Positions 9,036 to 18,724 of a stretch of 64,000 bases of DNA are shown in pieces (position 1 is the first letter of the stretch; every line of letters starts with the position of its first letter). Under the pieces are notes generated by a model. The model was not told the DNA's origin, did not search any database, and was given only the letters and a program-made list of their open reading frames with translations. The position numbers and the translations under genes are program-made. This stretch comes from Prosthecobacter dejongeii (GTDB lineage Bacteria > Verrucomicrobiota > Verrucomicrobiia > Verrucomicrobiales > Verrucomicrobiaceae): the NCBI RefSeq assembly GCF_014203045.1, contig NZ_JACHIF010000002.1, forward strand, positions 496,001 to 560,000, written 5' to 3'.

Positions 9036-10106
9036 ATGAAACGCTGGCGCATCGCAGGAATTAATTTTGAACACTTTCACATGGGCGACCTGTTGCGGCA
9101 GACGTTCGATCATCCATCCGCCGAAATTGTCGGTATTTGTGATGAAGAAGTGACACGGATGGCGGGGGTGGCTGATCGTTTTGGTCTAAATGTTGAACAG
9201 GTTTTTACGGACTACCGACAGTGCCTGGAAGTGACCCAGCCAGACATCGTGATCCTTTGTCCAGCGGCTTCCAGGCATGGAGAATGGGTGGAAAAAGTGG
9301 CCCCCTTCGGCACTCACATCTTGATGGAAAAGCCTTTCGCGGCCTCTTTGGCCGAGGCCGATGCAATGGTGGCCGCCATGAAACCGACGGGTAAGCTTCT
9401 GGCCGTGAACTGGCCTCTAGTCTGGGATGCTGGGCAGCAAACCGCGCATCGTCTGATTCAAGAAGGCCTGATCGGCGAAGTGCGTGAGTTTCATCATCAT
9501 GGCGGAAATCGTGGTCCTTTATATCATGGGGCGGATAAGACAGAGCACGAGCCTTCCGCCGCTGAAAAAGCAGCCAGTTGGTTTTACAGTCGGGAGCAGG
9601 GCGGGGGCTCTCTCCTCGACTACATGGGCTACGGTGCAACTCTGGGCACCTGGCACCTAGGCAGCCGAGTGCCACTGGAGGTGACCTGTACCTGGGACCA
9701 TCCCAATGGCCTGGAGGTGGATGAGCACAGTGTGACGGTGATCCGTTATTCCACGGGCTTGAGTAAAACGGAGACTCGCTGGGGCACATTCACAGATCCC
9801 TGGACCTACCAACCCCAGCCTAAGTGCGGTTTTGTTTTGAAAGGTTCCGCCGGGACGATTTCTTGTTATGACTACGAGAAAACACTGCGAGTGCAGACCC
9901 TGTCCCGTCCTGAAGGTTTTGAAGTGCCTGTGGATGCCCTTGTGGCTCCCAATCGAAACCCCATTGAGCATCTGATTCATTCCTTGGAGACAGGTTCTCC
10001 GCTCATCGGCCCGCTGACCCTGGAGATCAGCCGGATCGGGCAGCAGATCGTGGACACAGCTTATCAAAGTGCGGTGCAAAAACGCACCCTACCTCTGCTG
10101 GGTTGA
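9036..10106 (+). CDS. Gfo/Idh/MocA family NAD(P)-dependent oxidoreductase
   Basis: A 356-residue protein. The N-terminal Rossmann part runs from WRIAGINFEHFHMGDLL through VGICDEE. The family signature HILMEKPFAASLAEAD contains the conserved EKP, whose Lys is usually catalytic. LLDYMGYGATLGTWHLG and the following strands form the C-terminal sheet domain. These enzymes oxidise or epimerise sugars or sugar derivatives, but the substrate cannot be read from sequence. The ATG at 9036 is preferred over an upstream TTG because the Rossmann strand begins immediately after it. The next gene, lpxA, follows after 32 bases. Confidence 0.85.
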   Translation: MKRWRIAGINFEHFHMGDLLRQTFDHPSAEIVGICDEEVTRMAGVADRFGLNVEQVFTDYRQCLEVTQPDIVILCPAASRHGEWVEKVAPFGTHILMEKPFAASLAEADAMVAAMKPTGKLLAVNWPLVWDAGQQTAHRLIQEGLIGEVREFHHHGGNRGPLYHGADKTEHEPSAAEKAASWFYSREQGGGSLLDYMGYGATLGTWHLGSRVPLEVTCTWDHPNGLEVDEHSVTVIRYSTGLSKTETRWGTFTDPWTYQPQPKCGFVLKGSAGTISCYDYEKTLRVQTLSRPEGFEVPVDALVAPNRNPIEHLIHSLETGSPLIGPLTLEISRIGQQIVDTAYQSAVQKRTLPLLG

Positions 10107-10138
10107 TTCCTTCGTGACCTTCTGCCATTGCTAAACCC

Positions 10139-10933
10139 ATGATCCACCCGACTGCGCTGATCCACCCTGCTGCTGAAATTGACCCAACTGCGGACATCGG
10201 CCCCTATGTGATTGTGGATGGCCCGGCCAAAATTGGCCCAAACTGCCGGATTGAGGCGCATGCTCAGATTGTAGGCCGGGTGGAAATGGGGGCCAAAACG
10301 GTCATCGGCCGTGCTGCAATCATCGGTGGAGATCCTCAAGACCTGGGGTTCAAACCCGAAACGGAAACCGGGGTCATCCTGGGCGTGGGCAACGTCATCC
10401 GGGAGCATGTGACCATTCACCGTGCCAGTAAGGCGGGTGGATTCACTCGTCTAGGAGATGGCAATTTTCTGATGGCGGGAGCACACTTGGCTCACGACGT
10501 GGTGTTAGGAGACAAAAATATCTTGGCGAATGCCTGCCTGCTCGCTGGGCACATCACGGTGGGGAGCAATACCTTCATCGGAGGTGGGGCCGTGTTTCAC
10601 CAGTTCATTCGTATCGGCGACTACTGTGTCATCCAGGGCAATGGCAGTTTTGGGAAAGACATTCCCCACTTTTGCGCCGCGCACCGGATCAATCGGCTCA
10701 TGGGATTGAATGTGATCGGATTGCGCCGTCAAGGTTTCAGTTCAGAGCAGCGGGCGGCCATCAAAGAGATGTTCAAATGCCTATTCTTATCTGGCGAAAA
10801 TCTTTCGCAGGCCGTCGCCACCGCCCGTCAGCAGGAATGGCCTGTGGCAGCTCAGCGTTTGCTGGACTTTGTTGCGATGCCGAGTAAGCGCGGCATCTGC
10901 GCTGTACGCCAGGGAGGGGCAGGGGAGGAATGA
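10139..10933 (+). CDS. lpxA: Acyl-ACP--UDP-N-acetylglucosamine O-acyltransferase
   Basis: LpxA carries out the first step of lipid A synthesis, moving a hydroxyacyl chain from ACP to UDP-GlcNAc in the cytoplasm. The 264-residue length is standard. The N-terminal two thirds is a left-handed beta helix of hexapeptide repeats (IHPTALIHPAAEIDPTADIG onward). GAHLAHDVVLGD contains His116 and His119, equivalent to His122 and the catalytic His125 of E. coli. IREHVTIHR is the conserved substrate loop. The C-terminal helical part (FSSEQRAAIKEMFKCLFLS) is intact. It sits directly before the LPS export gene lptD. Confidence 0.95.
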   Translation: MIHPTALIHPAAEIDPTADIGPYVIVDGPAKIGPNCRIEAHAQIVGRVEMGAKTVIGRAAIIGGDPQDLGFKPETETGVILGVGNVIREHVTIHRASKAGGFTRLGDGNFLMAGAHLAHDVVLGDKNILANACLLAGHITVGSNTFIGGGAVFHQFIRIGDYCVIQGNGSFGKDIPHFCAAHRINRLMGLNVIGLRRQGFSSEQRAAIKEMFKCLFLSGENLSQAVATARQQEWPVAAQRLLDFVAMPSKRGICAVRQGGAGEE

Positions 10934-11065
10934 TTCTCCCAGATGGGATTTTTCCCCTGCTTTTTCTTGTCACTCATGAGGCGGTGGCCTATTGAATGCT
11001 CCTGCTGGGTTTGACTCTTCCGATTTTTGTTGTTCCTGGCTGTTTCTCCCAATCTCTCTGGCATC

Positions 11066-13504
11066 ATGACATTCTCCCGACTGTGCGTCGTTCTCGGCTT
11101 TGCAGCTCTGATGGTCGCTCCTGGCTTACGAGCCCAGGCTCTGCTCGACTCTCTGACGAGCAATCTTAACATCGAGGGCCTAGATACCACCTATGACCCT
11201 GAAACCGGGCTGGCTACGGCCAAGGGCGATGTCCGAATCAGTTACACAGACGTCGAAATCCGTTGTGGCACAGCCAGTTACAATGCCACTACGGGTGAAA
11301 TCATTGCGCGTGATGGCGTGGTGATCTGGAAGGCTGGGACGACTTATCGCGGTGAAAACATCATCTATAACGCTAACTCTGGCGAACTCAGTGGCGATGG
11401 CGTGCGCAGCTCCATGCCGATGGAAATGGGCACCTTCTTTTATGAAACGGATAAGTTTGAGACGGAAACGAAGCTGATCCAGAAGCTGGAAGGGGGAGAT
11501 ACCTACTTCACCACTCACGATATTCAGAACCCGAACTTCCGCCTTCGTGCCCGCAAGATCACCATTTATCCTGGGGATCGTGTGGTGATGCGGAATGTCA
11601 CCGTCATCGCTGGTGACACACCCGTGTTCTACTTCCCGTATATTTCTCAGCCTTTGGCTGAAGAAGTGGGGTACCGTTTCACTCCGGGTTTCCAAAGCCG
11701 CTGGGGAGCTTTTTTGTTGGCTCAATATGGCGTCATCCATGGAGACCACACCCTGGCTAAATATCGCTTGGACCTTCGTTCCTCTCGCGGTGTGGGTGTT
11801 GGGGCAGATTTCCTTTCTCTGCGTCACAAGGACAACCGCAAAAACTTTGGCAACCTGAAGTTGTATTACCTGCGTGATTCGGACCCTGGAAATAATCGCA
11901 CCGGGGAGACTCGCGGCCCCGTGGGTGAAGATCGCTACCGGATCAATTTCCAGCATCGCATTTATTTGCCGGGTCCGGAGAAGAGCACTTGGTACCTGGA
12001 TTTCGACATCAACAAAGTCTCAGATGCGCATTTCTACGAAGACTTCTTTTTCAATGACTTCCGCGAGACTCCGGAGCCGGACAATCAGGTCTCCCTCGTC
12101 CACACGGACCCTTCTTATGTCGCCACCCTGATGACCCGTTTTCAGGCAAACGATTTTTACACCGTTGGTACAAGGCTGCCGGAATTGGCCATCGACTGGA
12201 CCCGCCGTCCGCTGTGGAATACGGGGATTTATCATCAGGGAACTTTCAGCGCAGGGATTCTCAAGGATGAACTCGGCGATGAAGAAGAGCGCGATTTTGC
12301 CAACCTCGTGCGTGATGGGCGGATCGAACTCAATGGCGGTGCCACAATGAGCCCAGACAATTTCCGCCGTTACCAGTCTTTACTGGGGCTAGATGCCAAC
12401 TCACCTTTGAGCGCAGCGGATCTGAGCCGGGGTATTGACCTGTTTGCTGCTCAGCTTGAAGGCGCGGGTTTCGCCCGTGTTCACACTTACCAGGAGTTGC
12501 TTTATCCGAAGACTTTCTTCGGCTGGTTGAATGTCGTGCCACGCATTGGCGGTGGTCTCACTCACTACTCGAATATTGATGGTGCTTCGCCAGAAATGTC
12601 TGACGAAACCAAGGCCATTTTCCACGCTGGGCTGGATGTCTCTTTCAAGCTGACGAAGACCTGGAACGATTTTTCCAAGCCTGAGTGGGGCCTGGATGGC
12701 TTGCGCCATGTGTTGCAGCCTTATGTGAATGTCTCCTATCTAGATGCCTCCCAGCCAGAGGGATTCCCATCCATTGATCGCCTGTCGCCGACGACACGTC
12801 CGCGTTCGCTGGATGTGCCGCTCTACACTGCTGTGGATGACCTGCGCTCTTGGAACATCGCCCGCATCGGGATGCGGAATCTTTTGCAGACAAAGCGTGA
12901 CTACACCTCCACCAACAACGGAAACTTTTACTCTGCCTCGACTGAAGACACACAGACTTACACATGGGCGGGTTTGAATACCTATGTGGACGTGTTCATG
13001 AAAGATCCTGAGTTTGATCGCAGCATGTCCAACCTCTACAATGAACTCTTCTGGCGCCCTGTGCCGTGGGTCAATTTCTGGATGGATGCCCAAATTCCGC
13101 TGGAGAGTGGTGAGGGCAGCTTCTCTGAACTGAACCAAGGCGTCACGTTCATGCCCGCTCGGAACATGCAGCTCACCCTGGGCCACCAGTATGTGAGTGA
13201 TAGCCCGTTCTTTGCAGATTCCAGCTTGGTGTTCTCCCGCATCTACGCCCGCCTGACAGACAATTGGGGCTTCTCCATGAACCACATTTTTGAAATGGAC
13301 GACGGCACCATGGAGTTTCAAAGCTACAGCGTGACGCGTGATCTCTCCAGTTGGGTGGCTTCCGTCGGTGCCATGGTGCGAGATAACCGGGATGGTCTTT
13401 CGGACTTTGGTATCTTGTTTTCTTTGACCCTGAAGGATTTTCCTCAGCTCAGCATCCCGCTGGACATCGATCCAAATCCTTCGGGTCGCGGCGGCAACCA
13501 GTAG
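11066..13504 (+). CDS. lptD: LPS-assembly outer membrane protein LptD
   Basis: LptD is the outer-membrane barrel that inserts LPS into the outer leaflet. An 812-residue product from the ATG at 11066 begins with a signal peptide (CVVLGFAALMVAPGLRAQA). Residues of about 30-180 form an OstA/LptA-like N-terminal domain (TYDPETGLATAKGDVRISY, TTGEIIARDGVVIW). VFYFPYISQPL marks the start of the barrel. The remainder is rich in alternating aromatic strands and ends in a strand-like stretch. The upstream TTG at 11027 would add 13 residues before the signal peptide and is less likely. Its position 132 bases after lpxA fits shared LPS biogenesis. Confidence 0.85.
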   Translation: MTFSRLCVVLGFAALMVAPGLRAQALLDSLTSNLNIEGLDTTYDPETGLATAKGDVRISYTDVEIRCGTASYNATTGEIIARDGVVIWKAGTTYRGENIIYNANSGELSGDGVRSSMPMEMGTFFYETDKFETETKLIQKLEGGDTYFTTHDIQNPNFRLRARKITIYPGDRVVMRNVTVIAGDTPVFYFPYISQPLAEEVGYRFTPGFQSRWGAFLLAQYGVIHGDHTLAKYRLDLRSSRGVGVGADFLSLRHKDNRKNFGNLKLYYLRDSDPGNNRTGETRGPVGEDRYRINFQHRIYLPGPEKSTWYLDFDINKVSDAHFYEDFFFNDFRETPEPDNQVSLVHTDPSYVATLMTRFQANDFYTVGTRLPELAIDWTRRPLWNTGIYHQGTFSAGILKDELGDEEERDFANLVRDGRIELNGGATMSPDNFRRYQSLLGLDANSPLSAADLSRGIDLFAAQLEGAGFARVHTYQELLYPKTFFGWLNVVPRIGGGLTHYSNIDGASPEMSDETKAIFHAGLDVSFKLTKTWNDFSKPEWGLDGLRHVLQPYVNVSYLDASQPEGFPSIDRLSPTTRPRSLDVPLYTAVDDLRSWNIARIGMRNLLQTKRDYTSTNNGNFYSASTEDTQTYTWAGLNTYVDVFMKDPEFDRSMSNLYNELFWRPVPWVNFWMDAQIPLESGEGSFSELNQGVTFMPARNMQLTLGHQYVSDSPFFADSSLVFSRIYARLTDNWGFSMNHIFEMDDGTMEFQSYSVTRDLSSWVASVGAMVRDNRDGLSDFGILFSLTLKDFPQLSIPLDIDPNPSGRGGNQ

Positions 13505-13629
13505 AGCAGTTTGACCTTGAGAGTGAAGGCCCCAAGGGCACAGTGTGCAAAGCCGTCAGGGCAGGAATGGCAGTTTCGGGGCCCTGGGGCTGCGGGCTGC
13601 AGCCTCTGCGACGACTCCCACCTTTACAC

Positions 13630-14946
13630 ATGAAGCTTACCATCATCGGTTCCGGTTACGTCGGACTTACCACAGGGGCCTGCTTTGCCGAAGCGGGGCA
13701 CCACGTGGTGTGTGTGGACAATGACGAGGCCAAGGTGGCCTCCCTGCTTGCCGGTGAGATCCCCATCTTCGAACCCGGGCTGGAGGCACTGGTGAAGAAG
13801 AATGTCTCGGCCAAGCGGCTGCGCTTTACCTCCTCGACGGAAGAAGGCGTGGATCATGGCGAGGTGCTTTTCATCGCTGTACCGACTCCGCCGCAGGCGG
13901 ATGGAAGTGTGGACCTGAGCTTCATGGAGAAGGTGGCGCGGGAGATCGCGCAGTACCTGACGAGCTATCGTGTGATTGTGGATAAAAGCACGGTGCCTGT
14001 CAAAACGGGGGAAAGGGTGGCACACACCATCCGTCGCCATGCCAAGCCTGGGGTGGAATTCGACGTGGTGAGCAACCCCGAATTTCTTCGAGAAGGCAGC
14101 GCTGTTGCAGATCTCATGAAGCCAGACCGCATCGTCATCGGTGGCAATAGTGATCGGGCACTGGCGCTCATGCAGAAGATCTATGAGCCTTTCATGGCCC
14201 CAGTGCTGGTGACGGATATCAACAGCGCGGAGTTGATCAAGCACGCGGCCAATAGCTTCCTGGCCCTCAAAATCAGCTACATCAATGCTCTGGCAGAAAT
14301 CTGTGAGATCAGCGGGGCGGATGTTTTGAAAGTCGCCGAGGGCATCGGTGCGGACAAGCGCATCGGGCGCAGTTTCCTCAATGCGGGACTGGGGTACGGT
14401 GGCTCTTGTTTCCCTAAAGACATCGCCGCTTTTATCGCCATCAGCGAACAGTTGGGCCTCCCTTTCAATCTTCTCAAAGAAGTACAGAGCATCAATAATC
14501 GGCAAATTGACCGTTTTTTAGATGCTATTCGTGAAGCCCTCTGGGTGCTGAAGGATAAAAAGATCGCGGTTTGGGGACTGAGCTTCAAACCCAACACGGA
14601 TGATGTGCGCTGCTCAGTCGCGGTGACTTTGGTCGAACGCCTGGTAGCCGAAGGTGCCTTGGTGAGTGCCTATGATCCGAAAGCGATGGAAAAGGCCCGT
14701 GAGCTGCCTTTTGCTTCGAAAATTCAACTGTCCGCCAGCGCGCTGGAGGCTGCGCAGGGCGCCGAGGTCCTGGTGATCGCTACCGAGTGGCCTGAATTCG
14801 CCTCGGTGGACCTGGCTGCCCTGCGTGAGGCCATGCACACGCCCTTGATATTTGACGGACGCAATCTGCTAGATCCTGCCGCGGTTCGTGATTTTGGCTT
14901 CCAATATCGTGGTATTGGCCGTGGTGTGGTGGCTGAGCGTGGCTAG
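13630..14946 (+). CDS. ugd: UDP-glucose/GDP-mannose 6-dehydrogenase family protein
   Basis: A 438-residue enzyme oxidising a nucleotide sugar (probably UDP-glucose to UDP-glucuronate) with two NAD. The Rossmann motif IIGSGYVGLTTGACFAEAGH opens the protein (GxGxxG at residues 7-12). SNPEFLREGSAV and the active-site segment GLGYGGSCFPKDI (nucleophile Cys260) are intact. The C-terminal NAD-binding part begins at KKIAVWGLSFKPNTDDVR. The ATG at 13630 is chosen because the upstream in-frame extension is unrelated to the family. The context (lpxA, lptD) suggests the product feeds surface polysaccharide. Confidence 0.9.
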   Translation: MKLTIIGSGYVGLTTGACFAEAGHHVVCVDNDEAKVASLLAGEIPIFEPGLEALVKKNVSAKRLRFTSSTEEGVDHGEVLFIAVPTPPQADGSVDLSFMEKVAREIAQYLTSYRVIVDKSTVPVKTGERVAHTIRRHAKPGVEFDVVSNPEFLREGSAVADLMKPDRIVIGGNSDRALALMQKIYEPFMAPVLVTDINSAELIKHAANSFLALKISYINALAEICEISGADVLKVAEGIGADKRIGRSFLNAGLGYGGSCFPKDIAAFIAISEQLGLPFNLLKEVQSINNRQIDRFLDAIREALWVLKDKKIAVWGLSFKPNTDDVRCSVAVTLVERLVAEGALVSAYDPKAMEKARELPFASKIQLSASALEAAQGAEVLVIATEWPEFASVDLAALREAMHTPLIFDGRNLLDPAAVRDFGFQYRGIGRGVVAERG

Positions 14947-14958
14947 AATGCTCTCTCT

Positions 14959-16260
14959 GTGACCGTTGACTCGATTGATCTTTTCCCTCTGACTCCGCTG
15001 AAAACCTCTCATTCATCTTCCCCTTCGACCAGCGTTCGTAACCATGCGCTGGATGTCCTTACTGATTGGCAAAAATCTGGGCGTTTCGCGACCGAGCTTC
15101 TCGACGAACGCGTGCGCCGTGCTGTCCTTTCTCCGCCGAATGCGGCCTTTCTGCATGACATCGTCTTCACCACGCTGCGGAATATCAGCTTGTTGGATTT
15201 TTGGGCGGATCAACTCACCGACGGTAAGCATTTAGACCATCGCACTCGTTGGCTGCTACGCATCGGACTGTGCCAGCTTCTTTTGCTCGGCGTTCCCTCT
15301 CATGCTGCCGTGAATGAAACTGTGGCCGCTGCGGGCCGCTCTGGTGCGCTGGTGAATGCGGTGCTGCGCCGCGCTGGCCGTGAAGAGGCGAAGTTGCATG
15401 CCATGGTGGAGGCGCAGCCCTTGGCTGTGCGCTACTCCCACCCTGAGTTCATGGTGCGGCGCTGGATCAAGATCATGGGTAAGGCCAAGGCGGAAGCGCT
15501 CTGCCAGTGGAACCAAGAGCCGCCACACACCTACGTGCGGCTGAATGCTCTGAACGAAGAGGCCGCAGAACGGCTGGCCAAGATGCCTGAACTGACGGAC
15601 GTTGGGGAAGGATTTTACCAGTGTGAAACGGCCCCTCGTGAAGCACTGAAGCATGGACTTTGCTATGCCCAAGATCCCAGCACGGCCCATGCCCCGCGCA
15701 TGCTAGCACCCAAGCCAGGTGAAATGGTGCTGGATGCCTGCGCTGCCCCCGGCGGCAAGACGGCTTTACTGGCTGAGATCATGTGCAATGAAGGACGTAT
15801 TTTTGCTTGTGATTCCTCACCCGTACGGTTGACGAGATTGCGTGAAAACCTCACTCGGCTCAAGGTACGCATCGCCCAGGTGCATGCATTTGATCTTTTG
15901 GGGGATGCCCCACCTCCTTTTGGAGATGTTTTGTTTGATCGTATCCTGCTGGACGTGCCTTGCTCAAATTCCGGCGTGATGCGTCGCCGCATTGATGTGC
16001 GCTGGCGTTTGCAGGAAGAGGAATTTGCCGTGCTGGCAGAAACTCAGCGTCGCATCGTGGCGTCCGCACTGCGCTTTTTAAAGCCGGGTGGTTCACTGGT
16101 TTACAGCACATGCAGCATTGATCCAGAGGAGAACCAGGGGGTGATCAAGGCCATCCTGGAAGCCCATCCAGAACTCGAAATGATCGAGAGCCGTCTCATT
16201 TTCCCGCCGAAGGAGCAGACTGATGGAGCCTTTGCGGCGCGACTTGTGAAGAAGGCATGA
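14959..16260 (+). CDS. rsmB: 16S rRNA cytosine-C5 methyltransferase (RsmB/NOL1/NOP2/Sun family)
   Basis: A 433-residue SAM-dependent enzyme. Residues of about 20-150 form the NusB-like RNA-binding domain (VRNHALDVLTDWQ, FLHDIVFTTLRNISLLDFW, AAVNETVAAA) that separates RsmB from other family members. The catalytic domain has the SAM motif LDACAAPGGKTALLAEI, motif IV LLDVPCSNSGVMRRR and motif VI VYSTCSIDPEENQ, whose Cys385 is the expected nucleophile. It starts at GTG 12 bases after the dehydrogenase stop; a nearby ATG at 14948 is out of frame. The stop overlaps the start of the S4-domain gene by four bases. Confidence 0.9.
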   Translation: MTVDSIDLFPLTPLKTSHSSSPSTSVRNHALDVLTDWQKSGRFATELLDERVRRAVLSPPNAAFLHDIVFTTLRNISLLDFWADQLTDGKHLDHRTRWLLRIGLCQLLLLGVPSHAAVNETVAAAGRSGALVNAVLRRAGREEAKLHAMVEAQPLAVRYSHPEFMVRRWIKIMGKAKAEALCQWNQEPPHTYVRLNALNEEAAERLAKMPELTDVGEGFYQCETAPREALKHGLCYAQDPSTAHAPRMLAPKPGEMVLDACAAPGGKTALLAEIMCNEGRIFACDSSPVRLTRLRENLTRLKVRIAQVHAFDLLGDAPPPFGDVLFDRILLDVPCSNSGVMRRRIDVRWRLQEEEFAVLAETQRRIVASALRFLKPGGSLVYSTCSIDPEENQGVIKAILEAHPELEMIESRLIFPPKEQTDGAFAARLVKKA

Positions 16261-16664
16261 GTGAGGCCGGACAGACTCAGCGGACAGATAAATGGCTGCA
16301 CCATGTGCGCATTTTCAAGACGCGCAGTCTTGCCACAGCAGCCTGCACGAAAGGCCAAGTGACTTTCGACGGACATCCCGTGAAGCCGGCGCGTGATTTG
16401 CATGTGGGAGATGTGCTCGAAGTGGTGCGCGGAGATTTACGCCTGCGCCTACGGGTTCTGGCATTTGCCCCCCGGCGTCTCAGCGCTTCACAGGTGCCGG
16501 AATTCTACGATAACCAAACACCTATCGAGTGGATCCAAAAAGCGGCTGAACTGCGTCGCCAAAAAGAACTGGAGACACCCCATGCCCATGAGATGGTGAC
16601 CAAGCCGAATAAACAGCAGCTACGCCAGTTGCGTGAGTGGCAGGAGCAAAATCACTCCATGTAG
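16257..16664 (+). CDS. hslR: S4-domain RNA-binding protein, Hsp15 (HslR)-like
   Basis: A 135-residue protein with an N-terminal S4 RNA-binding fold: RTDKWLHHVRIFKTRSLA, ACTKGQVTFDG and VKPARDLHVGDVLEVV. The C-terminal part is a charged helical tail. In E. coli, Hsp15 binds free 50S subunits carrying nascent peptide-tRNA and helps recycle stalled ribosomes. ATGA overlap with rsmB indicates translational coupling and a joint role in ribosome maintenance. Confidence 0.8.
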   Translation: MSEAGQTQRTDKWLHHVRIFKTRSLATAACTKGQVTFDGHPVKPARDLHVGDVLEVVRGDLRLRLRVLAFAPRRLSASQVPEFYDNQTPIEWIQKAAELRRQKELETPHAHEMVTKPNKQQLRQLREWQEQNHSM

Positions 16665-16836
16665 AGATACAGCGGTCGCGTAGGAATGCTTTTTGTTAGG
16701 CATTCGTGCAAAATGCGATAGGCCTCATTGAGGCCAAGCAATACATTCTTCTTCAAAACCCATTCGCTGGTGTAACTTCGGGTCATTCAAAGGGTGTCAT
16801 GATTAGACACTTTTTTAACACTCACCTGATGACCTC

Positions 16837-18675
16837 ATGAATGCTTCCTATAACTCTGTGCTTGAGCAGCTTGAACCCCGCTTGGCTCCTGCGGGAGTGA
16901 TTGCGGTCTCGGTGAATGCTGGGGGGACACTGGTGCTGGGAACGGTACCAGGGCTGGATGGGGATGAGCGGGTGACCATCGAGGGACTGTCAGATGGGAC
17001 TTACCGGCTGACACCGGATGCGGGCGTGCAGTTGCGCATCGGCGGGCTGAATTTTAATACGCCTCAGATCATCTCGGGCGTGACAGCGGGCCTGACGGCA
17101 AACCTGGGTGCTGGGGATGATGCGGTGACGCTGAATAATGCGTTTTTCGCGAAGGCGGTGAGCATCAATCTGGGGAACGGGACCAATGGTTTTACCATGA
17201 CGGACAGCAACATTGGCGGGGCCTTCAGTTACACCGGGGGAGAGGGCGGAGATGGGGTGATCTTTAGTGGGAATTTTGCCACGGTGGGTGGTATAGCAAC
17301 GATCAAGCTGGGTGGTGGGGCAGATGATGTCACGGGCACGGCAGATCGGCTGAATTTTGGGCTGGGACTGACGATCGATGGAGGTGGCGGGGATGATGAA
17401 GTGCGGCTGGCGAACTCGGACGGGGATGACCTCGCCATTTTAGGCAACTTCACGTTTGTCGGCGGGGCAGGGGATGATGTTTTGAGCTTTGGGTTTGCCA
17501 ATGCTGGGGTGTTGATCAGCGGTGCGCTGAAGCTGACGGATGTTACGGGAAATGAGTCGGTGCTGTTTGCGGGCAGCCGTGTGGATGTGGGGGCGCTGTC
17601 CTTAGCGGCAGGCAGTGGGAACAATACCCTGCTCAGCACGGTGACGGATTTCCTGGTGGCGAAGACGCTGCAATGGACGAGCGGCAGCGGGACGGATGAT
17701 GTGGACTTTAACGGAAGCCATCTGCGGGTGGGCGGTGCGGTGAGCATTTCTGTGGGCACGGGAGGTGGGGATGCCGAGCTGACCCCGCTGAACTCGCTCT
17801 ATGTGGGAGGAACCGTGATGGTCTCTGGATCTGGAGCAAACCGTGATTTGGATGTGAACGCCAGCGAGGTGTTCATTGGCGGCAAAGTGACGCTGGCGGC
17901 GGGCGTGGGGGATGGCAGCGCGCGTATTTTTGCCCTCAACGGGATGTTCTTGGGCGGCGGGGCGAACCTGACCTGCGGTGCAGGGGACACAAACCTAACC
18001 ATCAGCGGCAATTTTCGTCTGGTGAGCAACGGCAGCCTGACACTGACAAATGGAGGGGGGCTGGGAGGGACGTCGGTTTTTATTGGCGGGACAAGCACTG
18101 CCTCCACGATCAATGGGGCGGTCACTCTCAAAGGGGGAGCGTTTGTGAGCCTGGAAATGATGGGGACGATCTCGGGTGCGGTGAATTTGAGCACGGCTTC
18201 TTTGTCGGCTGCCTCCAATATCACGATTGACTGTTTTACGGTCGGGACGCTGCACATTGGTGGGGCGGTGAAGCTGAGCACACCGACGCTTGCGGGGCAG
18301 ACGGGAAGCATTCGCATCAATAGCGCCATTTTTGACAATACGCTGACCGTGATGGGGGGAGCCGGGGTGGAGACGCTGACCATCAACAATTCGGTCGTAA
18401 ACAAAGCTTTCACGGCAAGCCTGGGGGCTGGGAACGATTTGTTCAGCCTGGAGCAGGTGAATTCGGCGGGTGCATCGAACTACCGAGGGGCGGTGATGCT
18501 GAAGGGCGGGGCAGGGACGGATACGTTTTTGCTGGGGGGAGCAGGGGCGAACTTTGCGATCAACTTTGGCCAGAAGGTGACGGTGGATGGGGGGACTGAG
18601 AATGATGCGCTGACGACGGGGGCGAGTGTGACCTTTGCACCGGGACTGCCGCTGATGACGGTGAGTGTGCCGTGA
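16837..18675 (+). CDS. Glycine-rich surface protein with N-terminal LEPR motif
   Basis: A 612-residue repetitive protein. It lacks a classical signal peptide but opens MNASYNSVLEQLEPRLAPAG. This resembles the short LEPR-type N-terminal signature found on very large secreted proteins of Planctomycetes and relatives, thought to act in export or anchoring. The rest is Gly/Ala/Ser/Thr-rich with recurring GAGDDAVTL, GGGGDDEVRL and GGAGDDVLSF blocks about 30-50 residues apart, in the style of a parallel beta-helix or RTX-like repeats that could bind calcium. No enzymatic motif is seen. The DNA is strongly purine-skewed, which leaves long open frames on the other strand. Confidence 0.7.
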   Translation: MNASYNSVLEQLEPRLAPAGVIAVSVNAGGTLVLGTVPGLDGDERVTIEGLSDGTYRLTPDAGVQLRIGGLNFNTPQIISGVTAGLTANLGAGDDAVTLNNAFFAKAVSINLGNGTNGFTMTDSNIGGAFSYTGGEGGDGVIFSGNFATVGGIATIKLGGGADDVTGTADRLNFGLGLTIDGGGGDDEVRLANSDGDDLAILGNFTFVGGAGDDVLSFGFANAGVLISGALKLTDVTGNESVLFAGSRVDVGALSLAAGSGNNTLLSTVTDFLVAKTLQWTSGSGTDDVDFNGSHLRVGGAVSISVGTGGGDAELTPLNSLYVGGTVMVSGSGANRDLDVNASEVFIGGKVTLAAGVGDGSARIFALNGMFLGGGANLTCGAGDTNLTISGNFRLVSNGSLTLTNGGGLGGTSVFIGGTSTASTINGAVTLKGGAFVSLEMMGTISGAVNLSTASLSAASNITIDCFTVGTLHIGGAVKLSTPTLAGQTGSIRINSAIFDNTLTVMGGAGVETLTINNSVVNKAFTASLGAGNDLFSLEQVNSAGASNYRGAVMLKGGAGTDTFLLGGAGANFAINFGQKVTVDGGTENDALTTGASVTFAPGLPLMTVSVP

Positions 18676-18724
18676 CCTGGGCGGGGAGTGGAATCCCTGG
18701 TTGCCCCAGGGCGATGAGGTGCTA

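Noticed and set aside
16684-16705. Inverted repeat GAATGC/GCATTC after the S4-domain gene as a terminator
   Set aside because: Only six pairs with a ten-base loop, and the T-run lies in the loop rather than after the stem.
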